DNA of 22,655 bases from Hyphomicrobiales bacterium. Its GTDB lineage: Bacteria > Pseudomonadota > Alphaproteobacteria > Rhizobiales > HXMU1428-3. The stretch covers positions 1 to 22,655 of the forward strand of contig JAJFHW010000101.1 of assembly GCA_021775385.1 (NCBI GenBank), written 5' to 3'. The first letter of the stretch is position 1. The number at the start of each line of letters is the position of its first letter. Position numbers and translations under genes: made by a program. The notes beneath the pieces are model-generated. The model worked only from the letters and a program-made list of their open reading frames with translations, was not told the origin of the DNA and ran no database searches. Positions 16,804-22,655 of this stretch are shown here, in pieces.

Positions 16804-17083
16804 CTATCTCACGGCTATTAATTTTTAGTGGTGCTTCAGGTTGCCCGCTTGCAACCGCACTACTAAAGCTTATGGGCCTCCGATGGGGCGGCACTCGCGC
16901 CGGGCTCCGCCATGTCCTGACGCCGAAAGGGCGTCACTCCTTCTTCGTATATCTCGTTTTTCTATCTCACGACTATTTCAGGCGCTTTTTTGTGGCACTT
17001 CAGTTGCCCACCTGCAACCGTTGTAACAACCGCACTTGCGGCATGTCCCATTGCTCAAAAGGGGCAATGCTCCTTCTTCGTAA
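16804..17083 (+). repeat. Composite structured repeat, locus 3 (two tandem A-B-C units)
   Basis: The fullest copy. Unit 1: A at 16807-16818; an extended B hairpin at 16824-16867 (outer 11-bp stem with one G-T pair, TTCA bulge at 16835-16838, inner GGTTGC/GCAACC); core GCCTCCGA near 16877; ATGTCC at 16912-16917; C hairpin TGACGCC/GGCGTCA at 16918-16936; fixed tail CTCCTTCTTCGTA. Unit 2: A with one change (TCTCACGACTAT) at 16965-16976; B at 16995-17020; ATGTCC at 17043-17048; C hairpin with CATTGC/GCAATG at 17049-17069; the same tail to 17083. Open frames across this locus look spurious. 17084-17238 beyond it holds nothing I recognise. Confidence 0.88.
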
Positions 17084-17238
17084 AATAAATTTTGCGTTTA
17101 ATTAAGCTGGAGTATATTCCAGATGTCCACAACACATACGCAAAGCAACTAATTCACTTTGGAAATTCTCAAAGCCTTTTAGAATATAAAAAGTTTGTGG
17201 CGAGAATATTTACTTACTGAGTTTTATTTTTAGTGAAT

Positions 17239-17778
17239 TTAATTTTTATTAACGATAGCGCCCAGGGTCATGAAAATGAGTTTTATGTCGTAAAACATAT
17301 TTTTTGATTTTGCATAATCACCATCTCTTTCAGCCAAAAGAGTTGGTGATGACATATCAAGCCCTTCGACTTGAGAAAGCCCTGTTATTCCTGGCAGGAT
17401 ATCTAATGCTCCTGTTTTCATGCGGGCCTCTGTTAGTTCTTCATGATTAGGCAGACCAGGCCTTGGCCCTACAAGTGCCATTTGGCCAAACAACACATTA
17501 ATAAGCTGCGGCAACTCATCAAGTTTAGAACGCCTCAGGATATTACCTATTTTTGTTATACTGCATGTGCTTGATTCATGAGTTGGCACATGTTTGGTTC
17601 CAACAGTCATTGTTCGAAATTTAAGACAAGTGAAAATGTTTCCATTTTGACCAACTCTTTGTTGCTTGAATAACGCAGGACCTTTGGAATCCAGTTTGAT
17701 CAAAATGGCAATAATGATCATGATAGGAAATAGAAAGATTAAACCAAAAATGGCAGCACTATAATCTATGAAACGCAT
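17239..17778 (-). CDS. Monotopic phosphoglycosyl transferase (PglC/WcaJ core type)
   Basis: A 179-residue bacterial sugar transferase that would move a sugar-1-phosphate from a nucleotide sugar to a polyprenyl phosphate, starting a glycan. It is the minimal PglC-sized form: a re-entrant hydrophobic helix (6-27), FKQQRVGQNG (37-46), KFRTM (53-57), the Asp87-Glu88 catalytic pair in KLDELPQ, and LVGPRPGLPNHE (102-113). GITGLSQVEG (129-138) is the substrate-side motif. The chain is complete. No glycosyltransferases, flippase or polymerase genes lie nearby, so its pathway must be elsewhere. The following repeat region to the left in the map belongs to the next gene's upstream side; gene ends at AT-rich DNA without a clear terminator. 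Confidence 0.92.
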   Translation of the reverse strand: MRFIDYSAAIFGLIFLFPIMIIIAILIKLDSKGPALFKQQRVGQNGNIFTCLKFRTMTVGTKHVPTHESSTCSITKIGNILRRSKLDELPQLINVLFGQMALVGPRPGLPNHEELTEARMKTGALDILPGITGLSQVEGLDMSSPTLLAERDGDYAKSKNMFYDIKLIFMTLGAIVNKN

Positions 17779-17885
17779 AGGATTTTTAACTCTTATTCTG
17801 CGTGAAAATTTGTATTTATTTCTGTCCCTTATAAAGAGAAAGAAAGAAGAAGTTTAGAAAATAATCTTTTAATGTATTGGTTTGT

Positions 17886-18278
17886 TTAATTATTTATATT
17901 TTCAGGCCATTCATCGACATATTTCCAGCTTGTTGCACCATCAAATTTTTTAAGCTTTATTTTAACTCGTTCTTCAAGCTCTAAAAGCCTGCCATTAATA
18001 GCTAATTTATTAACTGCACATTTTTCAGTGGTTTCATAATGAGTTGTGCAGCCACATTTAGAACAATGATGAAAGGCTAACTCACCATTAGACCTTAAAT
18101 ATGAAGTAGTCGCTTCAGATTTCGTTGTTATAACGACTTCAGATGGCTCAAAATAAATCCAAAGAGCACCAATGCGTCTGCAAATAGTACAATTACATGC
18201 GGTGAGAGACTCGATATCATTTATCTCTTTTTCGAACTCCAATGTAATATTTTCACAATGACAGGTTATTTTCATCAT
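17886..18278 (-). CDS. GFA-family (CENP-V/Gfa) zinc protein
   Basis: A 130-residue member of the glutathione-dependent formaldehyde-activating family fold. Zinc ligands are in place: Cys6 and Cys8 (CHC), Cys28, Cys30, Cys33 (CNCTIC), Cys72, Cys75 and Cys77 (CSKCGC). The founding member binds the formaldehyde-glutathione adduct; most homologues have untested function. The start follows the LysR gene stop by nine bases on the same strand, so the pair is very probably one transcript. The second codon is also ATG, giving a start uncertain by one residue. Confidence 0.88.
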   Translation of the reverse strand: MMKITCHCENITLEFEKEINDIESLTACNCTICRRIGALWIYFEPSEVVITTKSEATTSYLRSNGELAFHHCSKCGCTTHYETTEKCAVNKLAINGRLLELEERVKIKLKKFDGATSWKYVDEWPENINN

Positions 18279-18287
18279 TTATTCTCG

Positions 18288-19208
18288 CTAAGCGTGTTCG
18301 GGTTCTGACAAGCAAAGTTCTATTTTTTCTCGTAACCATTGATGGCATTCATCGCGTTCAAAACTTCTGTGCCAACCTAGATGAATGTTCATTTTAGGGA
18401 GTTTAAAAGGCAATGTCACTTCTGCAGCAGCTACATGGTTTAATAATAATTTTGCGTGTATATGCGGCACTGTCACCAGAACGCTCATTTCAATTGCCAT
18501 TAATATACCAGCCAATGACGATGATGCCTTGAGTATGCTTTGTCTTTCTAAGCCTTTTTCTATGAATGTCTGTTCTAGAGCCCCAGCTTTTTTAGCGGAT
18601 TGATCTGTAATGATATGTGGGAGGTTTTGGAAGTTTTTCAGGGTGATTTTTTTATCCTTCCATTCGCTCTTTTTACTTACAAGCGTTATAAAAGGCTCCT
18701 CGTTCATTTTCAGCCATGACAAATCGACGATATCTTCCATGATTTCATTTTCAATGACGATAAAATCAGTTTGACCGCGTCTTAAATTTTCATACATGAT
18801 TTCAGTATTGGTGACGCTTCTTTCAATGTGAATATTCGGAGCTTCTGATTGAATGAGTGCGCGTAATTTTGGTAGAAAATAAAGTTCTGCCATTTCGGGG
18901 CAATGAAAGCGGAAAGTGCGTTCTTGAGTACCTGGATTAAATGGTTCTTTGCTACGCAATAAGCTTTCTAAACCAGAGACTATAATATGTACTGATGGGG
19001 CGAGTTCTTTGGCTCTGGCTGTTGGTGCTAAGCGCTGACCGGCACGAACAAAAAGTTCATCATTGAATATATAACGTAAATTTGCCAATGCATGGCTAAC
19101 AGCGGAGGGACTTCGCCCGAGACGGGCGGCTGCTTTGGTTACGCTTGCATCCATTAAGAGTGCGTCCAGGACTACGATTAAATTTGCGTCTAATTCTTTT
19201 AAATGCAT
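18288..19208 (-). CDS. LysR-family transcriptional regulator
   Basis: A 306-residue LysR regulator. Winged helix-turn-helix at residues 4-64 (LDANLIVVLDALLMDASVTK, AAARLGRSPSAVSHALANLR), linker helix, then a substrate-binding domain from about 92 (TFRFHCPEMAELYFLPKLRA). The start ATG lies within ATGCAT at 19203-19208. A near-palindrome with LysR-type spacing occurs just upstream at 19218-19234, suggesting autoregulation. It is followed at nine bases by the GFA gene, its most likely target. The effector is unknown; aldehyde-related context is suggestive only. Confidence 0.93.
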   Translation of the reverse strand: MHLKELDANLIVVLDALLMDASVTKAAARLGRSPSAVSHALANLRYIFNDELFVRAGQRLAPTARAKELAPSVHIIVSGLESLLRSKEPFNPGTQERTFRFHCPEMAELYFLPKLRALIQSEAPNIHIERSVTNTEIMYENLRRGQTDFIVIENEIMEDIVDLSWLKMNEEPFITLVSKKSEWKDKKITLKNFQNLPHIITDQSAKKAGALEQTFIEKGLERQSILKASSSLAGILMAIEMSVLVTVPHIHAKLLLNHVAAAEVTLPFKLPKMNIHLGWHRSFERDECHQWLREKIELCLSEPEHA

Positions 19209-19217
19209 ATTTTTTAT

Positions 19218-19234
19218 GATGCATATTATGCATC
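19218..19234. promoter_or_regulatory. Candidate LysR operator (T-N11-A palindrome)
   Basis: Arms GATGCAT and ATGCATC around a three-base centre give a 17-base inverted repeat starting 10 bases upstream of the LysR start codon. It contains TGCATATTATGCA, exactly the T-N11-A form LysR regulators bind. Another ATGCAT at 19293-19298 could be a second contact. A similar site lies upstream of the ALDH gene at 22458-22474. The assignment is an inference from position and symmetry. Confidence 0.55.
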
Positions 19235-19426
19235 TATTGCCTTTTTAATAATTCATTTTACTAAATTATATTTCTTTGGCATTGTCTGGTCAATGCATTT
19301 AATCGACCTCCTCTGATTAAGCATTATCTCCTTTGAGGGGTGACTATTTTTTATCTGACCTTTCCCCAATTGAATGGATAGGATTTAAAGATCGTTTCCT
19401 CCTCATCTATGAAGCAGCAAAAACTT
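19235..19426. other. Divergent intergenic stretch upstream of an orphan terminator
   Basis: No protein I can defend. A TTG-start frame beginning near 19334 would run through the terminator and into the repeat, and is probably not translated. Since a strong + strand terminator follows immediately, a small RNA or very short reading frame may be transcribed rightward from here. GAGGGG near 19335 and CCTTTCCCC near 19360 could pair weakly. Confidence 0.35.
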
Positions 19427-19463
19427 GCCGTGTAATCCTTTTTGCGATTACACGGCCTTTTTT
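19427..19463 (+). terminator. Orphan intrinsic terminator
   Basis: A perfect 11-bp stem GCCGTGTAATC/GATTACACGGC (19427-19437 with 19446-19456, eight-base loop) runs into CTTTTTT. On the + strand no annotated gene precedes it: the LysR gene reads away to the left. It therefore either ends an unannotated short transcript or protects the repeat and alkB from readthrough. Confidence 0.85.
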
Positions 19464-19465
19464 CT

Positions 19466-19580
19466 TCTCACGGCTATCCTATGAGCTGACGCTCATAGGC
19501 CTCCGAAAGGCGGCACTAAGTGCCGGACACCTCTGGCGTGATGTCCCTCAGTCAGAAGAAGACTGAGCTTCATCATCGTA
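19466..19580 (+). repeat. Composite structured repeat, locus 4 (A, core, C)
   Basis: Begins right at the T-run of the preceding terminator. A at 19466-19477; hairpin CTATGAGC/GCTCATAG at 19479-19498; core GCCTCCGA at 19499 with AAGGCGGCAC; hairpin GCACT/AGTGC at 19513-19523; ATGTCC at 19541-19546; C hairpin CTCAGTC/GACTGAG at 19547-19567; tail CTTCATCATCGTA to 19580. It lacks a B unit. The remaining ~100 bases to alkB hold its promoter and GAAGAGTTTGAG ribosome binding region. Confidence 0.87.
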
Positions 19581-19682
19581 CCGCTAATATATTTACGCTT
19601 AATTGCCTAAGGTGTACCCGCGCCAAACTGTGCTAATCTGTGCTATTCTTTTTTCAATGAAAAGATAGAAGAGTTTGAGTTT

Positions 19683-20345
19683 ATGCAACGAGACCTGTTT
19701 GAAGACACTGATGATGATAAAATAAAGCTAAGGGACGGAGCTTTTTTATTAAAGTCTTTTGCTCTTCCTTTTGAACAAGAGCTTATGAAAGCTATTCATT
19801 CTATAGCTGCTGACGCTCCCTTTCGGCATATGATGACGCCAGGTGGGAGAAAAATGTCCGTAGCTATAACCAATTGTGGTTTGGCCGGTTGGATTTCAGA
19901 TAAAAAAGGCTATCGCTATGATCATTTTGATCCGCTCTCAAGTAAGGCCTGGCCTAAAATGCCTTTAGAGTTATTATCATTAGCCAAGCAAGCTGCTGAA
20001 AAAACTGAATTTTCAAACTTTTCTCCTAATTCTTGTTTGATTAATCGCTATGAGCCTGGTGCGCGGTTGACTTTGCATCAGGACAAAGATGAAGGTGATT
20101 TTTCACAGCCTATTGTTTCTGTTTCGATAGGACTTCCTGCCAAATTTTTATTTGGTGGTCTTAATCGATCAGATAAAGCTTTGCGAACCCCGCTCACGCA
20201 TGGAGATGTTGTTGTATGGGGAGGTGTTTCACGCCTTGCTTATCATGGCATTGATAAATTAAAAGAGGGACAGCATGAGCTTGCTGGGAGTTATCGCTAT
20301 AACCTTACTTTCAGATCAACAGAAAAAATCGATAATTTAAGGTGA
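19683..20345 (+). CDS. alkB: AlkB-type 2-oxoglutarate/Fe(II) dioxygenase, DNA alkylation repair
   Basis: Removes methyl and related groups from N1-adenine and N3-cytosine in nucleic acid by oxidation, releasing formaldehyde. The 220-residue chain has the iron ligands His132, Asp134 (LHQDKDE) and His188 (AYHGI) and the 2-oxoglutarate arginines 205 and 211 (RYNLTFR), the E. coli AlkB positions shifted by one. Also NRYEPGARLTLHQDKDE and PIVSVSIGLPAKFLFGG are classic. Complete and probably active. Its stop overlaps the 3' end of the DUF779 gene on the other strand by nine bases. No Ada gene is seen nearby. Confidence 0.96.
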   Translation: MQRDLFEDTDDDKIKLRDGAFLLKSFALPFEQELMKAIHSIAADAPFRHMMTPGGRKMSVAITNCGLAGWISDKKGYRYDHFDPLSSKAWPKMPLELLSLAKQAAEKTEFSNFSPNSCLINRYEPGARLTLHQDKDEGDFSQPIVSVSIGLPAKFLFGGLNRSDKALRTPLTHGDVVVWGGVSRLAYHGIDKLKEGQHELAGSYRYNLTFRSTEKIDNLR

Positions 20346-20717
20346 GGCAGGCTCCTGTTCTTTTAAAATTCCTTGTTCCTCTTCAGTGAATAATCTGGAT
20401 CTCGTTAAAAACCGTACACCTCTTGGTGCTTCTAGAGAAAATCCACTGCCACGTCCTTCGACCACATCGATGATAAGGTGAGTATGTTTCCATGCGGCGT
20501 ATTGTTGACGGCCTATGTAGAAAGGGCAGTCGGCGATTTCTCCAAGATACACATCAGCGTCACCAGTTTTAAACTCTCCGTTTACATAGCACATTGGAGC
20601 ACTTCCATCACAACAACCACCCGACTGATGAAACATTAAATCACCATGTGCATCTCTTAACTCATTTACTAACTTTATTGCTTCAGCAGTTATTGAGACA
20701 AGTTTTACTGTCTTCAT
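20337..20717 (-). CDS. DUF779 protein, acetaldehyde dehydrogenase partner
   Basis: A 126-residue DUF779 protein: SGGCCDGSAPMC (32-43), DCPFYIGRQQYAAWKHTHLIIDV (63-85), GRGSGFSLEAPRGVRF (88-103). The clustered cysteines and the THL..DVV motif are family hallmarks. DUF779 genes are almost always beside exaC/acoD-type acetaldehyde dehydrogenases, as here; the biochemical role is not settled. It lies 74 bases after the ALDH gene on the same strand, but a strong terminator separates them, so its expression depends on readthrough or its own promoter. Convergent with alkB. Confidence 0.92.
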   Translation of the reverse strand: MKTVKLVSITAEAIKLVNELRDAHGDLMFHQSGGCCDGSAPMCYVNGEFKTGDADVYLGEIADCPFYIGRQQYAAWKHTHLIIDVVEGRGSGFSLEAPRGVRFLTRSRLFTEEEQGILKEQEPASP

Positions 20718-20740
20718 TTTTATTTATCTCCTCTTTCTTA

Positions 20741-20786
20741 AATTCATAAAAAAGGCGAGACCATCTGGTCTCGCCTTATATGAATT
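20741..20786 (-). terminator. Terminator between ALDH and DUF779 genes, extended palindrome
   Basis: A perfect 12-bp stem (20752-20763 with 20766-20777, arm AAGGCGAGACCA) is followed on the minus strand by a T-run. The palindrome continues outside the T-run: AATTCATA at 20741-20748 pairs with TATGAATT at 20779-20786. It would end the ALDH message 15-40 bases after its stop codon, before DUF779. Confidence 0.9.
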
Positions 20787-20791
20787 CAGGT

Positions 20792-22330
20792 TTAGAAGAA
20801 GCCCAAAGCATTTGGACTGTAGCTTACTAGTAAGTTTTTGGTCTGCTGATAATGGTCGAGCATCATTTTGTGATTTTCTCTACCAATGCCAGATTGTTTA
20901 TAACCACCGAATGCAGCATGAGCTGGATAGAGGTGATAACAGTTCGTCCATACCCGACCAGCTTGGATGTTTCTACCCATTCTATAAGCGGTGGAACCGT
21001 TTCTTGACCAGACACCTGCACCAAGACCATAGATGGTGTCGTTCGCAATTTTTAAGGCTTCTGCTTCATCTTCAAATTTCGCAACAGAAAGTACAGGGCC
21101 GAAAATTTCTTCCTGAAAAATACGCATATTATTATTACCAGCAAAGACTGTTGGTTTCACATAATAGCCTGTGTCAAGGTTGCCGCCCAACATAACTCTA
21201 TCGCCACCGGTTAGCAGGCTTGCCCCTTCATCTTTACCGATTTTGATGTAAGAAAGAATTTTTTCTAATTGGTCTGATGAGGCCTGTGCACCTATCATTG
21301 TGGTATCATCAAGTGGGTTGCCCATTTGAATATTATTCACACGCTCAATTGCCCGCTCGATAAACTGATCATATATCGATGCCTGTACAAGTGCTCTTGA
21401 CGGACAAGTACATACTTCGCCCTGGTTTAGAGCAAACAATGCAAAGCCTTCTAATGCTTTATCAAAGAACGCATCATCTAGTTCCATCACATCTGCAAAA
21501 AAGACGTTAGGAGATTTGCCGCCCAATTCAACTGTTGATGGAATGATGTTTTCGGAGGCGTATTGCATAATCAAACGACCTGTTGAGGTTTCACCTGTAA
21601 AGGCGATTTTTGCAATCCGCGGACTAGTAGCTAACGGTTTACCTGCCTCAATACCAAAACCGTTTACTACGTTTAATACTCCTGGTGGAATGAGATCACC
21701 AATAAGATCCATCAAAGCCATAATGCTAAATGGTGTTTGTTCAGCTGGTTTTAAAACAATGGCGTTGCCTGCAACCAAAGCTGGAGCCAGTTTCCATGCT
21801 GCCATGAGTAATGGGAAATTCCATGGAATGATTTGTCCGACGACACCAAGTGGCTCATGAAAATGATAAGCAACTGTATCTTTATCAATTTCTGAAACGC
21901 CACCTTCTTGTGCTCTTGCGCAGCTCGCAAAATATCTGAAATGATCAATTGCTAAAGGTACATCAGCATTTTTAGTTTCTCGAATTGGTTTGCCATTATC
22001 AATTGTTTCAATGGTTGCTATTTCAGTAAGGTGGGCTTCCATCCGGTCAGCGATTTTTAAAAGAACTGCCGCTCTATCTGCAGGCGAAGTTTCAGCCCAG
22101 GCATCTTTAGCTTTGTGAGCTGCGTCTAAGGCTTTTTCGACATCTGCTGCGGAAGACCGAGCGATTTGACAGACGATATTTCCATCAATTGGAGAGATAT
22201 TGTCAAAGTATCTCCCATCTGTCGGAGCGACCCATTCACCACCTATGAAATTGTCATATCTGGATTTTATCTTCATTTTCTCTTTTAGAAAATTTAATGC
22301 GTGAGTTGGGGTATTTACAATCTGATCCAT
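20792..22330 (-). CDS. NAD-dependent acetaldehyde dehydrogenase (ExaC/AcoD/AldB type)
   Basis: Oxidises acetaldehyde and similar aldehydes to acids with NAD(P). A 512-residue cytoplasmic enzyme of usual length. [10 protein letters not shown] near 27-36; [21 protein letters not shown] (167-187, cofactor fold); catalytic Glu268 in VELGGKSP; catalytic Cys307 in [11 protein letters not shown], the latter wording specific to the ExaC/AcoD subgroup; [14 protein letters not shown] near the end. The ATG at 22330 is reasonable, but a Met at residue 19 is possible too. DUF779 directly downstream supports the acetaldehyde assignment. Upstream is a long AT-rich promoter region with a palindrome shared with the LysR promoter. 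Confidence 0.95.
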   Translation of the reverse strand: MDQIVNTPTHALNFLKEKMKIKSRYDNFIGGEWVAPTDGRYFDNISPIDGNIVCQIARSSAADVEKALDAAHKAKDAWAETSPADRAAVLLKIADRMEAHLTEIATIETIDNGKPIRETKNADVPLAIDHFRYFASCARAQEGGVSEIDKDTVAYHFHEPLGVVGQIIPWNFPLLMAAWKLAPALVAGNAIVLKPAEQTPFSIMALMDLIGDLIPPGVLNVVNGFGIEAGKPLATSPRIAKIAFTGETSTGRLIMQYASENIIPSTVELGGKSPNVFFADVMELDDAFFDKALEGFALFALNQGEVCTCPSRALVQASIYDQFIERAIERVNNIQMGNPLDDTTMIGAQASSDQLEKILSYIKIGKDEGASLLTGGDRVMLGGNLDTGYYVKPTVFAGNNNMRIFQEEIFGPVLSVAKFEDEAEALKIANDTIYGLGAGVWSRNGSTAYRMGRNIQAGRVWTNCYHLYPAHAAFGGYKQSGIGRENHKMMLDHYQQTKNLLVSYSPNALGFF

Positions 22331-22450
22331 AGCTTTTCTTCCCTGAATTATCTATTTTGGTAATTATTGCATATTTTTGCGCAATATAACACTTGTAGAT
22401 TCGTCCAATATATTTTTGTTTTTCTCTTAGACAATTGTCACAAGATAAAT

Positions 22451-22474
22451 TTTAATATGCATATTAAATGCATC
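22451..22474. promoter_or_regulatory. Palindromic site upstream of ALDH
   Basis: A perfect 18-base palindrome (TTTAATATGCATATTAAA, 22451-22468) about 120 bases upstream of the ALDH start, overlapping TGCATATTAAATGCATC at 22458-22474. The latter equals the LysR-promoter site with two bases inserted in the centre. Between it and the gene, ATTGCATATTTTTGCGCAAT near 22367-22386 forms a further weak inverted repeat. The rest of 22331-22622 shows no gene. Confidence 0.5.
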
Positions 22475-22588
22475 ATTATCGTTGTTTTGTATGTTTTGAT
22501 AGTAGAGATTAGTCTTATTTTTCAGGTTATCTTTGCTAGGCTCTTGTGAAAAATGAGTTCTTCGCATGCAGGGTTTTGAAGCTCATGC

Positions 22589-22612
22589 AACATTCAACGA
22601 AAGGTGAATGTT
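22589..22612. other. Hairpin just before repeat locus 5
   Basis: An 8-bp perfect stem AACATTCA/TGAATGTT with an eight-base loop, followed by TT and then GCTGTC. The composite repeat begins 11 bases later. It may be a weak terminator for a rightward transcript or a landing site of the repeat, as at locus 4. Confidence 0.45.
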
Positions 22613-22622
22613 TTGCTGTCTC

Positions 22623-22655
22623 TCTCACGGCTATTGTTTTTTAACTGCGCTTCAG
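22623..22655 (+). repeat. Composite structured repeat, locus 5 (cut by window end)
   Basis: Module A (TCTCACGGCTAT) at 22623-22634 is followed by a T-rich spacer and GCGCTTCAG at 22647-22655, the beginning of a B unit. The A-spacer-B order matches locus 3. The rest lies outside the window. Confidence 0.8.

Noticed and set aside
16841..17105. Two overlapping open frames across repeat locus 3
   Set aside because: They translate the repeat hairpins themselves; repeats of this type often yield spurious annotated proteins. The same modules read in other frames elsewhere.
19333..19566. 77-codon open frame through the orphan terminator
   Set aside because: It passes through the terminator stem and the repeat, and the slight resemblance of LSDLSPIEW to transposase N-termini is too short to support a claim.

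Overview
The window is an AT-rich stretch of bacterial chromosome. The order DUF3108 protein / Suv3-type helicase / S4 RNA-binding protein / fdxA / carD is a conserved alphaproteobacterial neighbourhood, typical of Hyphomicrobiales (Rhizobiales). Most other genes (GFA-family protein, SNase-like protein with a C-terminal extension, DUF779 next to an acetaldehyde dehydrogenase) also fit an AT-rich, probably free-living alphaproteobacterium. I cannot name the genus. I see no prophage, integrase, transposase, CRISPR array or rRNA; one tRNA-Arg(CCU) is present. Layout: 1-587 has no gene. 588-1514 is a secreted DUF3108 protein with a strong terminator. 2198-2890 (-) is an exported MsrA. 3429-7117 is a translationally coupled pair (Suv3-like helicase with a long disordered tail, then an Hsp15-like S4 protein). 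7340-7678 is ferredoxin FdxA. 7949-8446 is an unrecognised exported protein with two copies of a six-cysteine motif, lying between fdxA and carD. 9217-9804 is CarD. 9885-11339 (-) holds a glyoxalase-like protein and a degenerate SNase-fold exported protein. tRNA-Arg follows at 11422-11498, then a TrmA/RlmD-type RNA methyltransferase (-), a DUF2892 membrane protein, a YdjM-family membrane protein, a small two-helix membrane protein (-) and an MsbA-like ABC exporter (-). From 17239 come an orphan phosphoglycosyl transferase (-), a LysR regulator with a GFA-family gene (-), AlkB (+), and an ALDH with DUF779 (-).

The most unusual content is between the genes. A composite, structured repeat recurs at five sites (about 1975-2204, 13273-13414, 16804-17083, 19466-19580, and 22623 to the window end), always in the same orientation. 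It is built from recognisable modules: a 12-base leader (A, TCTCACGGCTAT), a hairpin unit preceded by a TTCA tetranucleotide (B), a GCCTCCGA core, and a variable hairpin between the fixed flanks ATGTCC and CTYCWTCWTCGTA (C). Several stems differ in sequence between copies yet remain perfectly paired, which suggests that structure is selected or templated. It resembles a REP/MITE-like element; I recognise no described family.

A second theme is one-carbon/aldehyde metabolism on the right: a LysR regulator with a GFA-family gene, AlkB (which releases aldehyde when it repairs alkylated bases), and an acetaldehyde dehydrogenase with its usual partner DUF779. A near-palindrome of the LysR T-N11-A type in the regulator's own promoter closely resembles a site upstream of the ALDH, so a shared regulon is possible but unproven.
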